Part shown: positions 1 to 7,441 of the stretch, piece after piece
How the letters are laid out: each line of letters begins with the position of its first letter
Position numbering within the stretch: position 1 is the first letter of the stretch
Assembly (NCBI RefSeq): GCF_900454025.1
Contig: NZ_UGQM01000001.1
Span: 5,084,001 to 5,148,000, forward strand
Length of the DNA stretch: 64,000 nt
Direction of reading: 5' to 3'
Source: Mycolicibacterium gilvum
Lineage (GTDB): Bacteria; Actinomycetota; Actinomycetes; Mycobacteriales; Mycobacteriaceae
Program-made: the position numbers and the translations under genes
Notes under the pieces: model-generated
Told to the model about the DNA's origin: nothing
Databases searched by the model: none
What the model saw: only the letters and a program-made list of their open reading frames with translations

Positions 1-13
1 GGTTCGTCGGCTG

Positions 14-280
14 ATGCGTCCATGGGCGGTATCCGCGGTGATCGCGGCGGTGGTGGTGACAGCGGGCTGTGCGTCGGCGGTCGACCCCGACGGCGACACG
101 ACCACGCCGTCGTCGGCAGTGCCCAGCGTCGGGCACGGCTCGTTCGCGTCCTGCCTGAGCCAGCACGGTGTTCCGGCCCCGCCCGGACCCGTCACCGAGC
201 CTCCGCCGGGTGTCGACGTCAAGACCTGGAACATCGCGATGGCCGAGTGTTCGTCGCTCGCGCCCGGTCCGGCTGAGTAA
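14..280 (+). CDS. small lipoprotein, possibly truncated at the 5' side by the window edge
   Basis: An 88-residue reading frame starting MRPWAVSAV, with a hydrophobic segment and a lipobox VTAGC ending at about residue 19, so the mature protein would be lipidated on Cys19 and anchored on the outer face of the membrane. The rest is a Thr/Ser/Pro-rich linker followed by a short domain with two further cysteines (FASCLSQ and MAECSSL), which could form a disulfide. The n-region before the hydrophobic core is very short and the frame stays open to the first base of the window, so the true start may lie upstream. No function can be assigned. The lipoprotein call is good; the start is uncertain. Confidence 0.6.
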   Translation: MRPWAVSAVIAAVVVTAGCASAVDPDGDTTTPSSAVPSVGHGSFASCLSQHGVPAPPGPVTEPPPGVDVKTWNIAMAECSSLAPGPAE

Positions 281-331
281 GCCTTCGGCCTCAAAGCTGT
301 TGTTCCAGCACCGGATTGGAGGACCGCCACC

Positions 332-1516
332 GTGCCGCAACCCGCACGCCGGCACGAGCAGAGCTCAGTCCGCAGACAGCAGCTGTCTCAGGCCGCAGCG
401 CGTCTCTTCACCGACCGGGGCTACCACAACGTCAGCATGGACGACGTCGCATCCGCTGTCGGACTCACGGGCCCGGCACTGTATCGCCATTTCCGCAAGA
501 AGAATGACATTCTGGTGCAAGCGATCTCGGAACAGCTCGCCGCAGTCGAAGCGGTGGCCGTCCGCGCGGGGGCGGCAGAGCTTGCACCCGAGAAGCGCGC
601 CGAGATGTTCCTGGCCGAACTCGGAGATCTGGTCTTCGGGCGTGAAGGCGTGCTGCTCTGGAAGCGCGAGCGTCGGGAACTCTCCGCAGAGCAGCAGAAC
701 CAGTTCCGGTCCAAGCTGGACGACCTACTGCGTCTGACCGCTTATGCTCTCGGCCTCTCCGACGGTGCGAGACCTTCCGGCGAGCAGGAGTTGCGGTCCT
801 GGAGTGTCATGGGCATCTACTTCGGCACCGCGCCAGGGCGCAAGCGGATGGAAAACACCTCGGCCAAAAGGCTTTTGCAGCGGGCCGCGCACAATGTGCT
901 CGAATGCGACCTGGACGCTGCGCCCGCCCCGACCGTTGCCCCTCTGCAGCAAGAGCGACGCCCGCCCGGTCGCCGCGAGCGAATTCTGAGCACCGCCACC
1001 CGGCTTTTCCATACCCAGAGTTACCACGCCGTTGGCATCGAGGACATCGCCAGCGGATCTGACACCGCGATCGCGACGTTCTACCAGTACTTCGGCGGAA
1101 AAGCCGAGCTGCTGCAAGCGGTGCTGAATCGCGGAGCCGAAGGACTGCACTACGTCACCAATCACCGGCTGTCGTCGGCAACGACCTCACAAGATGCCCT
1201 GGACATCATCGTCAGCACCCTCATCGAGCTGGCATTGGGCCCCCACCAGCCGATCCTCGCGATCCTCGCTGCAGACCTCATCTACCTCCCAGACACGGCG
1301 CAAGAATCCATCCGGATGAGCGAGCGCGAGTACATCGACGAGTGGGTCGACGCCATCCTCGCGGTCCGGCCCGAACTGGCCGCGCCACATGCGCGTGTGC
1401 TCGCGCAGGCCGCGATCGGTCTGGTCACAGACCTCACCCAAACCCAGGGGATGCGGGCACGCCCCGGAATAGCCATAGAGCTGTACCGACTCGTGTGGGC
1501 AGTACTCTTCGCCTGA
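332..1516 (+). CDS. tandem (two-headed) TetR family regulator
   Basis: A 394-residue protein holding two TetR DNA-binding domains in one chain. The first helix-turn-helix covers about residues 15-62 (QAAARLFTDRGYHNVSMDDV ... ALYRHF) and the second about residues 213-260 (STATRLFHTQSYHAVGIEDI ... TFYQYF). Each is followed by a helical region; the first of these (about 130 residues) is a little short for a full TetR ligand domain. TetR proteins normally are about 200 residues and dimerise, so this looks like a covalent dimer of diverged halves. The start is GTG with GGAGG about 8 nt upstream. It converges on the solute-binding protein gene with only 7 nt between the stops. Target and ligand are unknown. 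Confidence 0.85.
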   Translation: MPQPARRHEQSSVRRQQLSQAAARLFTDRGYHNVSMDDVASAVGLTGPALYRHFRKKNDILVQAISEQLAAVEAVAVRAGAAELAPEKRAEMFLAELGDLVFGREGVLLWKRERRELSAEQQNQFRSKLDDLLRLTAYALGLSDGARPSGEQELRSWSVMGIYFGTAPGRKRMENTSAKRLLQRAAHNVLECDLDAAPAPTVAPLQQERRPPGRRERILSTATRLFHTQSYHAVGIEDIASGSDTAIATFYQYFGGKAELLQAVLNRGAEGLHYVTNHRLSSATTSQDALDIIVSTLIELALGPHQPILAILAADLIYLPDTAQESIRMSEREYIDEWVDAILAVRPELAAPHARVLAQAAIGLVTDLTQTQGMRARPGIAIELYRLVWAVLFA

Positions 1517-1523
1517 CCGCGGG

Positions 1524-2381
1524 CTACCGCAGCACCGCGACCGATCCGGTGTCGGTCAGCCACCGATTCTGCAGCCGCACCAGCGCTCCGTCGGCACGCA
1601 GCGAATCGACGGCCCAGGACACACACCGCGTCAACGGGCTCTCGTACGCCAGCACGATGCCGAACTGTTCCACCTCATCGCCGGTCGACGGGAGTTGACC
1701 CAGCAGAACCCCGTCGCGCAACTCCCCGGCCATCGCGAGGGCGGTCGGAAGGTCCAGCACCATCGCGTCGATCTCACCGTCGAGCAACGCCATTTTGGCG
1801 TCCACGATGGTCTGGTACGTCTGTACGGCCCCGTCGTCGAGCAGAGTGGTCGCGACCGGGTGGCCGGTCGTGTCGACCTGCGTGCCGAGCCTGTGGCTGC
1901 GCAGGTCCTCGAGCGTGGTGACACCTGCCGCCGGCGAACCCTGCGTGGTCACCACCGCTTGCGTGACGTCGAAGTACGGGCTGGAGAAGTCCACCGCGGC
2001 GCGGCGCTGATCGGTGATCGAGAACTGAGAGAGATTGACGTCGAACGATTTCGGGCCCGGGGTCAGCGCGGCGTTGAACGGAACCCGCACCCACCGCACG
2101 TCGTCGGCGCTGTACTGCAGCGTGGCCGCCACGGCGTAGGCCAGGGCGGATTCGAAGCCCTCCCCGTTGGCGGGATCGTCACCCTTGTACCAGGGCGGAT
2201 AGACGGGTTGGTCGGCTCCGAAGGTGAGGATGCCGGGGTACAGGGTGTCGAGGACGCCCTTGTTGCAGTCGGCGGCATCCACGGCGGGCCCGGTCTCCGC
2301 GGTGGTGGGTGCGCACGCGGCGACGGCGACGGCGAAGCTCAGGAGAACCGTCGCCGATCCCGATGGCCCGGCCGTTCGCAT
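1524..2381 (-). CDS. family 3 extracellular solute-binding lipoprotein
   Basis: A 285-residue protein with a signal peptide and lipobox AVAAC near residue 23. It is followed by a periplasmic-binding fold of the amino-acid type: DLP-like hinge regions, a PYFDVTQAVV segment and a C-terminal NRWL motif typical of ABC transporter family 3 binding proteins. The mature protein would sit on the outer membrane-facing side of the plasma membrane and deliver a small solute, probably an amino acid, to an ABC permease. No permease or ATPase gene is adjacent, so it is either an orphan receptor or works with a transporter encoded elsewhere. ATG start at 2381. The family is clear; the ligand is unknown. Confidence 0.8.
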   Translation of the reverse strand: MRTAGPSGSATVLLSFAVAVAACAPTTAETGPAVDAADCNKGVLDTLYPGILTFGADQPVYPPWYKGDDPANGEGFESALAYAVAATLQYSADDVRWVRVPFNAALTPGPKSFDVNLSQFSITDQRRAAVDFSSPYFDVTQAVVTTQGSPAAGVTTLEDLRSHRLGTQVDTTGHPVATTLLDDGAVQTYQTIVDAKMALLDGEIDAMVLDLPTALAMAGELRDGVLLGQLPSTGDEVEQFGIVLAYESPLTRCVSWAVDSLRADGALVRLQNRWLTDTGSVAVLR

Positions 2382-2552
2382 GTCCGAATCATCGCAGATT
2401 CAGCACTTCGCGCAGTTCGGCGACGGTGGCGGATATGGAGCGGCCCCCGAGCCGTCGTTCCCGGTCGGACAAGACCAGGAGGCTCGGGGGCCGGGTGACT
2501 GCGGGGAATTCGCCAGCGCGCACAGGTGCGACGAGCGCTTTCCCGGCGCTGC
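2382..2552. other. intergenic stretch beside the IS630 element
   Basis: About 170 bases between the solute-binding protein start and the insertion sequence. No supportable gene, RNA or strong palindrome is seen. It presumably carries the promoter of the minus-strand lipoprotein gene. Confidence 0.4.
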
Positions 2553-3613
2553 TAGTGTCCCGCGTCTGAAGTTGGTTTACGGGTGTGGGGCAGGATCTCG
2601 TCTGCGGTCTTGGTCCACACGAACGGGTGGCAGCGTTGGTTCCAGCCGTCGATGAATGCGCTGATGGCTGCGACGAGTTCTTTGACGCTGTTGAACGATC
2701 CGCGCCGGATGGCCTGGCGGGTGATGATCGAGAAGAATACCTCGACCATGTTCAGCCATGACCCTGAGGTCGGGGTGAAATGCAGTGTCACACGTGGATT
2801 CTTGGCCAGCCAGGCGTTGATGTCGGCGTGTTTGTGGGTGTGGTAGTTGTCGCATACGACATGCAGTCGACGCTGCGGGTAGGCCCGTGCGACCGCTTTG
2901 AGGAAGTCCAAGAACTCGGCTTTGCCGTGGCGCTCATAACAGCGGTCGGTGACCTTGCCGGTCGCGATCTCGAGCGCGGCGAACAAGGTGGTAGTGCCGT
3001 TGCGTTTGTAGTCATGGGTCGCCTTCTCGGGCAGTCCCGGCCGCAGCGGCAGGATCGGCTGGGTTCGATTGAGTGCCTGGATCTGGCTCTTTTCGTCCAC
3101 GCACAACACGATCGCCTTGGCCGGCGGATTCAGATACAGACCCATCACGTCACGGACCTTGGCCTCCAACTCCGGGTCGGTGGAGAACTTGAACGTCTCG
3201 CGCCGCCACGGCTTGACCCCGTAGCGTCGCCACGCCCTGGCCACCGTGGCGTCCCCGACACCGAGGCGCTTGCCCAATAATCGACTCGACCAGTGCGTGA
3301 CCGCCAACGATTCCGGTGGCGGCTCCAATGTGGCCGCCAGGATCGCCGCGTCATCGACGGTCTTGGGGCGGCCACTGCGCGGCTCATCGGCAAGTCCGTC
3401 AATCCCGAACGCGGCGAACCGATCCCGCCACTTGATCACCGTCGGCCGCGACACCCCCACCCGCCGTGCCGCACCCGAGGTACCAGCCCCGTCGGCTACG
3501 GCCAACACGATCCGCGCCCGCTCGACATGGCCGGCAGACACCGTCGAGGACCGAGTCCACGACTCCAACGTCACACGATCTTCAGGACTGATCACCAGTG
3601 CAGATGACGGCAT
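2552..3613 (-). CDS. IS630 family transposase (DDE type)
   Basis: A 353-residue transposase. The N-terminal part (about residues 20-120) holds winged-helix-type DNA-binding segments (GAARRVGVSRPTVIKWRDRF). The DDE catalytic domain follows, with the first Asp in LCVDEKSQIQ, the second in VVCDNYHTHK and the Glu in SWLNMVEVFFS, matching IS630 spacing. There is no truncation or frameshift. The reading frame runs off the end of the element: the last sense codon is the terminal bases of the inverted repeat, and the stop TAG is made from the TA target duplication plus one host base. ATG start at 3613. It is well supported as a mobile-element gene. Confidence 0.93.
   Translation of the reverse strand: MPSSALVISPEDRVTLESWTRSSTVSAGHVERARIVLAVADGAGTSGAARRVGVSRPTVIKWRDRFAAFGIDGLADEPRSGRPKTVDDAAILAATLEPPPESLAVTHWSSRLLGKRLGVGDATVARAWRRYGVKPWRRETFKFSTDPELEAKVRDVMGLYLNPPAKAIVLCVDEKSQIQALNRTQPILPLRPGLPEKATHDYKRNGTTTLFAALEIATGKVTDRCYERHGKAEFLDFLKAVARAYPQRRLHVVCDNYHTHKHADINAWLAKNPRVTLHFTPTSGSWLNMVEVFFSIITRQAIRRGSFNSVKELVAAISAFIDGWNQRCHPFVWTKTADEILPHTRKPTSDAGH
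2555..2580 (+). repeat. left terminal inverted repeat of the IS630 element
   Basis: A 26-bp end beginning GTGTC and ending GGTTTAC, matching the reverse complement of bases 3632-3657 at 19 of 26 positions, with the strongest identity at the outer 5 bp, the central GCGTC block and the inner GTTTAC. Confidence 0.85.
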
Positions 3614-3631
3614 ACACCATCATCTCACACT

Positions 3632-3657
3632 GTAAACTAATTAATGACGCACGACAC
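3632..3657 (-). repeat. right terminal inverted repeat of the IS630 element
   Basis: The partner of the repeat at 2555-2580. Reading inward from the outer end it begins GTGTCGTGCGTC and ends AGTTTAC, about 20 bp before the transposase start codon. The transposase promoter probably lies within or beside it, which is common in this family. Confidence 0.85.
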
Positions 3658-3659
3658 TA

Positions 3660-3771
3660 GCTCGCAGCCACCTCACATGTCCATAAGTCACTCAATTTGT
3701 CGGACCACCTCCTTCCCTGTGTACACGCGACCGTACTCGCGCTTCGACAGGGCGACAAGCGATTTACGCGC
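3660..3771. other. short gene-free stretch
   Basis: About 110 bases between the insertion sequence and the stop of the class IV aminotransferase gene. It is less GC-rich than its surroundings and no gene, tRNA fragment or clear terminator could be supported. Confidence 0.3.
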
Positions 3772-4653
3772 TCAGCGATCACAGACGATCGCCGCGTCCA
3801 CCAACGCTGCGATCTCGCCGGACAGTGGGGTTTCGGGGAGCGGGCGACCGTCGAGGGTGTGCACCCGGGCGGCCAGGGTGATGCTGGACACCAGCCACAC
3901 TCCCTGGGCCGCAACCAGATCCGCGGGCGTGAGGGCCTGGTAGTCGCAGTCGTAGCCCTTGTTGCGGGCCACCTCGAACAGCGCCTGCTGCGTCGTCCCC
4001 CGCAGGATCGGATACCACGGCGGCGGCGTGAGCAGGCAGGTGCGGCCGTCAGCGGACGACGTCGCGATCACCACGGTCGACCGCGGCCCCTCCAGGATGT
4101 GGCCGTCGGTGCTGACGAACACGACGTCCCCCGCACCCTGACGTTCCGCGTGACGCAGCGCCGCCATGTTGACCGCATAGGACAGCGTCTTGGCGCCCGC
4201 GAGCAGCCACGGCATCGCGTCGATACCGCCGGATGCCAGACCACGCTCGAGCGTGAGGGCTGCCAGACCTTCACGGCGGACCCTGGCGACCCGTGCGGGC
4301 ACCTGCCCGATCGTCGCGTACGCCGTCGGCTCCGAGCCGTGCTCGCGGCCGCGCGAGTAGACCAGTCGCAGCACCCCCTCGCCACCGCCGGAGTCGAGCC
4401 ACGCGTGCACCGCGGCGTCGACGGCGGTCCGCCATCGCGCCGCGTCGGGCTCGGGGAGATCGACCATCTGCGCCGAATGCGCCAGCCTGTTCAGGTGCGC
4501 GTCCAACAGGCACGGTCGGCCGTCGCGCACCAGCAGCGTCTCGAAGATGCCGTCGCCGCGGACGGCGGCGAGGTCGTCGGCGTGCAGCAGCGGCACCTCG
4601 GGGTCGTGCAGCCGCCCGTCGAGGGTGACGAGGACTCCCGGATGGTCGGCCAT
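3772..4653 (-). CDS. class IV PLP aminotransferase / aminodeoxychorismate lyase-like protein (Rv0812-type)
   Basis: A 293-residue fold-type IV pyridoxal-phosphate enzyme. The PLP lysine is in the segment LLAGAKTLSYAVNM (about residue 154), and the family motifs GDGIFETLLV near the N-terminus and GHILEGPRSTVVI (phosphate-binding region) are in place. Relatives include 4-amino-4-deoxychorismate lyase (PabC, folate synthesis), D-amino acid transaminases and branched-chain aminotransferases; the short length and the Rv0812-like position favour the lyase/D-amino acid transaminase side. It is divergent from the YgfZ-like gene. A TACGCT -10 element ends 8 nt before the ATG. Enzyme class is confident; substrate is not. 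Confidence 0.85.
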   Translation of the reverse strand: MADHPGVLVTLDGRLHDPEVPLLHADDLAAVRGDGIFETLLVRDGRPCLLDAHLNRLAHSAQMVDLPEPDAARWRTAVDAAVHAWLDSGGGEGVLRLVYSRGREHGSEPTAYATIGQVPARVARVRREGLAALTLERGLASGGIDAMPWLLAGAKTLSYAVNMAALRHAERQGAGDVVFVSTDGHILEGPRSTVVIATSSADGRTCLLTPPPWYPILRGTTQQALFEVARNKGYDCDYQALTPADLVAAQGVWLVSSITLAARVHTLDGRPLPETPLSGEIAALVDAAIVCDR

Positions 4654-4667
4654 GGGGCATCAGCGTA
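4654..4667 (-). promoter_or_regulatory. candidate near-leaderless promoter of the class IV aminotransferase gene
   Basis: On the minus strand TACGCT (4662-4667) lies 8 nt before the ATG at 4653, placing transcription start at or next to the start codon. No Shine-Dalgarno sequence is needed in that arrangement. Confidence 0.45.
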
Positions 4668-4692
4668 GCCGCGGGCCCCAGAGCACGGCTCG

Positions 4693-4704
4693 TAGAGTTG
4701 AGCC
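4693..4704 (+). promoter_or_regulatory. candidate leaderless promoter of the YgfZ-like gene
   Basis: TAGAGT at 4693-4698, then six bases, then ATG at 4705. This is the leaderless -10 arrangement; there is no purine-rich ribosome site. Confidence 0.55.
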
Positions 4705-5832
4705 ATGTCTTGGGAGACGTCGAAAGTACCGGTACCCGACGGACCCGATGCGGGCACAGCCTGGCACTACGGCGACCCCCTCGGTGAACAACGCGCCGCC
4801 GCCGACGCGGCGGTGGTCGTCGACCGCTCGCATCGCTCGGTGCTGACGCTGACCGGGGGCGAACGCAAGTCCTGGCTGCACACCATCTCCAGCCAGCATG
4901 TCAGCGAGCTCCCCGACGGCGCCGTGACCGAGAACCTCAGTCTCGACGGGCAGGGACGCGTCGAGGACCACTGGCTGCAGACCGAGCTGGCGGGCCGGAC
5001 CGTCATCGACACCGAACCCTGGCGCGGGGAGGCCCTGGAGTCCTTCCTTCGCAAGATGGTGTTCTGGTCCGACGTCGCGATCGAATCCGCCGACCTCGCG
5101 GTGCTGTCCCTTCTCGGTCCCGCGGTCGCGGACACGCCGGTGCTGACGGCGCTCGGGCTCGACGAGCTGCCGTCCGAGGGCAGCGCGGTCGAGCTTCCCG
5201 GGGGCGGTTTCGTGCGCCGACTTCCGGGCACCGGGGTGGAGGTCGACGTGGTGGTGCCGCGCCCCGAGGTCGCCCGGTGGTTCGATGCGCTCGTGGCCGC
5301 CGGGGTGCGACCCGCGGGGACGTGGGCCTACGAGGCGCACCGTGTCGCCGCCCAGCGGCCCCGGCTCGGGATCGACACCGACGAACGCACCATCCCGCAC
5401 GAGGTGGGGTGGATCGGCGGGCCCGGCGTCGGCGCCGTGCACCTGGAGAAGGGCTGCTACCGCGGGCAGGAGACGGTCGCGCGGGTCCACAACCTCGGCA
5501 AGCCCCCGCGGATGCTCGTCCAGGTGCACCTCGACGGCGACGCCGAACGTCCGTCACCGGGAGATCCGCTGCTCGCCGGCGGCCGTGCCGTCGGGCGGCT
5601 GGGTACCGTGGTCGACCACGTCGACGAGGGTGTCATCGCGCTGGCGCTGGTCAAACGGGGGCTTCCCGCCGACACCGCGCTGACGACCGGAGGCCGGGTG
5701 CAGGTGGCCGCGGCGATGGATCCGGAGTCGGTGCCGCCCGCCGATGTGGTCGGGGCGGGACGTCTGGCGATAGAGCGGCTGCGGACCGGCGGACGCGAGG
5801 AGCCATCCAGGCCCGGCGGACGCGAAATGTGA
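4705..5832 (+). CDS. YgfZ/GcvT-like folate-binding protein (Rv0811c-type)
   Basis: A 375-residue protein of the aminomethyltransferase-like tetrahydrofolate-binding family. The YgfZ signature KGCYRGQE is at about residues 252-259; its cysteine is the diagnostic residue of proteins that help build or repair Fe-S clusters in a folate-dependent way. The N-terminal half carries the GcvT-type fold, and a short barrel domain follows the motif (AVGRLGTVVDH). The last 25 residues are Arg/Gly/Pro-rich and look disordered. It is divergently transcribed from the class IV aminotransferase. The family is firm, and the Fe-S role is inferred from characterised relatives. Confidence 0.87.
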   Translation: MSWETSKVPVPDGPDAGTAWHYGDPLGEQRAAADAAVVVDRSHRSVLTLTGGERKSWLHTISSQHVSELPDGAVTENLSLDGQGRVEDHWLQTELAGRTVIDTEPWRGEALESFLRKMVFWSDVAIESADLAVLSLLGPAVADTPVLTALGLDELPSEGSAVELPGGGFVRRLPGTGVEVDVVVPRPEVARWFDALVAAGVRPAGTWAYEAHRVAAQRPRLGIDTDERTIPHEVGWIGGPGVGAVHLEKGCYRGQETVARVHNLGKPPRMLVQVHLDGDAERPSPGDPLLAGGRAVGRLGTVVDHVDEGVIALALVKRGLPADTALTTGGRVQVAAAMDPESVPPADVVGAGRLAIERLRTGGREEPSRPGGREM

Positions 5833-5880
5833 GAAACGGCGCTTCAACAGGGCCTGCCAGCGCCACGGCCCGCGGCACGG

Positions 5881-5966
5881 TAAGCTGACCGCAGGACAAT
5901 AAACACACTCAGATCGGAGCCGCCTAGTAATTAGGCCGCTCCGTTATTGCGCGAGGGGGTTCCCCC
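5881..5966 (+). promoter_or_regulatory. promoter and structured 5' leader of the DUF3073 gene
   Basis: TAAGCT at 5881-5886 is a candidate -10 element, giving a leader of about 75 nt. The leader holds a hairpin at 5916-5942 (GGAGC-C-GCCTA, loop GTAAT, TAGGC-C-GCTCC) and then GGGGG-TT-CCCCC directly before the ATG at 5967. The G run includes the GAGGGGG ribosome site, so a 4-bp GC stem could hide it. Such a layout suggests control of translation. Confidence 0.5.
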
Positions 5967-6155
5967 ATGGGCCGCGGCCGGGCAAAGGCGAAGCAGACCA
6001 AGGTTGCACGTGAGCTTAAATACAGCTCACCGCAGACCGATTTCGAGCGGCTTCAGCGCGAGCTGTCGAACGCTCCTGACGACGACCGTCTCAACGGCAG
6101 CGACGCGCTGTCCGACGAGGGGTGGCCGGCGGACGACGACGACTGGCGGCGCTGA
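5967..6155 (+). CDS. DUF3073 small conserved protein (Rv0810c-type)
   Basis: A 62-residue protein that is highly basic at the N-terminus (MGRGRAKAKQTKVARELKYS) and very acidic at the C-terminus (PADDDDWRR). This is the hallmark of DUF3073, which is conserved through actinobacteria, often beside purM. No catalytic residues are apparent; the charge split suggests binding to nucleic acid or ribosome with a regulatory acidic tail, but this is only inference. It converges on purM with a gap of 25 nt. The start is set by the GAGGGGG ribosome site at 5953-5959. Confidence 0.85.
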   Translation: MGRGRAKAKQTKVARELKYSSPQTDFERLQRELSNAPDDDRLNGSDALSDEGWPADDDDWRR

Positions 6156-6180
6156 GCCGCAAGTCTCCGTACAGGAGCTG

Positions 6181-7272
6181 TCAGAACCGGGGATGCCGGC
6201 CCACGAGCGTCGCTCGTGAACCGTCCTTGCCACCCTTCTCGATGGTGCCGAGGGTCCAGCAATCCAGGTGACGGGCGGTCAGCACGGCCAACGCGCGGTC
6301 GGTGTCCTCCGGCGCGACGACGGCGACCATGCCGACCCCCATGTTGAAGGTCTTCTCCATCTCGGCCCGCTCGATGCGGCCACGCTGGGCGATCATGCCA
6401 AACACCGGTGCCGGAGTCCACGTACCGCGGTCGAGCTGAGCCACCAACCCGTGGGGGATGACCCTCTCCAGGTTCCCGGCCAGCCCGCCACCGGTGACGT
6501 GGCAGAACGTCCGGACCTGGGTCTCGGCCGCCAGCGCCAGGCAGTCCTTGGCGTAGATCCGCGTCGGCTCCAGTAGCTCCTCGCCGAGGGTGCGGCCGAA
6601 CTCCTCGACGTGACCGGCGAGGTTCATGTGGTCGATCTCGAGGAGCACATGGCGGGCCAGTGAGTAGCCGTTGGAGTGCAGCCCGGTCGAGGCCATCGCG
6701 ATGATGACGTCGCCGGGACGAACCCGGTCGGGTCCCAGGACGTCGTCGGCCTCGACGACGCCGATCCCCGTCGCCGAGATGTCGTAGTGGTCGGGAGCCA
6801 TCAACCCCGGATGCTCGGCGGTCTCCCCGCCCAGCAGTGCACAGCCGGCCTGCACGCAGCCCTCGGCGATCCCTGACACCAACTCGGCCACCCGCTCGGG
6901 AACGGTGCGCCCGATGGCGATGTAGTCCTGCAGGAACAGCGGTTCCGCACCGCAGACCACCAGGTCGTCGACGACCATCGCGACGAGGTCGATACCGACG
7001 GTGTCGTGCTTGTCCATCGCCTGTGCCACGGCCAGCTTCGTGCCGACGCCGTCGGTGGACGAGGCGAGCAGCGGCTCGCGGTAGTCGCCGCGCAGTGCGA
7101 ACAGACCGGCGAAGCCACCGAGGCCACCTCGCACCTCGGGCCGCGTGGCTTTCTTCGCGAGAGGCTTGAAGAGTTCGACGGCGCGGTCACCGGCTTCGAT
7201 GTCCACTCCTGCCGACGCATAGGAAATGCCGTGTTGTTCGGCGATACCTTGTCGTTCAGAACCCTTAGTCAT
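6181..7272 (-). CDS. purM: phosphoribosylformylglycinamidine cyclo-ligase
   Basis: A 363-residue PurM (AIR synthetase), which closes the imidazole ring of FGAM using ATP in the fifth step of purine synthesis. Visible family motifs are SYASAGVDIEAGDRAVE at the N-terminus, STDGVGTKL, GGETAEHPG in the ATP/substrate region, and HVTGGGLAGNLERV. I take ATG at 7272 (MTKGSERQ) over the TTG nine bases upstream; TAATCT on the minus strand at 7281-7286 is a -10 element 8 nt from that ATG and overlaps the TTG, which rules the TTG out. The next purine gene on the strand, purF, begins further upstream but is separated by an opposite-strand gene. Confidence 0.95.
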   Translation of the reverse strand: MTKGSERQGIAEQHGISYASAGVDIEAGDRAVELFKPLAKKATRPEVRGGLGGFAGLFALRGDYREPLLASSTDGVGTKLAVAQAMDKHDTVGIDLVAMVVDDLVVCGAEPLFLQDYIAIGRTVPERVAELVSGIAEGCVQAGCALLGGETAEHPGLMAPDHYDISATGIGVVEADDVLGPDRVRPGDVIIAMASTGLHSNGYSLARHVLLEIDHMNLAGHVEEFGRTLGEELLEPTRIYAKDCLALAAETQVRTFCHVTGGGLAGNLERVIPHGLVAQLDRGTWTPAPVFGMIAQRGRIERAEMEKTFNMGVGMVAVVAPEDTDRALAVLTARHLDCWTLGTIEKGGKDGSRATLVGRHPRF

Positions 7273-7286
7273 CGACAGCAAGATTA
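7273..7286 (-). promoter_or_regulatory. candidate near-leaderless purM promoter
   Basis: Minus-strand TAATCT (7281-7286) with 8 nt to the ATG of purM. It decides the start by covering the alternative TTG codon at 7281. Confidence 0.5.
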
Positions 7287-7414
7287 CCCGCGCACACCCG
7301 GCCGATCGCTGCCAGTGCCGGTTGTGGCATCACCAACGCGCCTGCTCGTGCGCACAGCAGACCGGCTCCGGTCGTCGCCCGCGGCAGCTGCGCTGCCCCG
7401 TCACGTGTTTGCCG

Positions 7415-7441
7415 GGCGCCGGAAGTGGACATCCCGGCGCC
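7415..7441 (+). promoter_or_regulatory. perfect 8-bp inverted repeat abutting a start codon
   Basis: GGCGCCGG, an 11-nt loop and CCGGCGCC end on the base before ATG 7442. No ribosome site is visible, so the stem would either block initiation or be a protein site; an alternative TTG start lies in frame at 7409. Confidence 0.4.

Larger units (their letters stand above)
2555..3657 (-). mobile_element. IS630-type insertion sequence with TA target duplication
   Basis: A 1,103-bp element bounded by imperfect terminal inverted repeats of 26 bp (19 of 26 positions match) and flanked on both sides by the dinucleotide TA (2553-2554 and 3658-3659), the target duplication expected of the IS630/Tc1-mariner superfamily. 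It carries one full-length transposase gene on the minus strand. With the second TA removed the ends join as cggcgctgc-TA-gctcgcagcc, which shows no obvious interrupted gene. The element looks intact and therefore may be recent. Confidence 0.9.

Noticed and set aside
2382..3771. A gene interrupted by the IS630 element
   Set aside because: Joining the flanks at the TA site gives no convincing coding continuity or conserved motif in any frame.
5916..5942. Purine riboswitch-like or factor-independent terminator before the purM region
   Set aside because: No purine-riboswitch core is seen, and the hairpin lacks a T run and lies on the leader of the DUF3073 gene, opposite in direction to purM.
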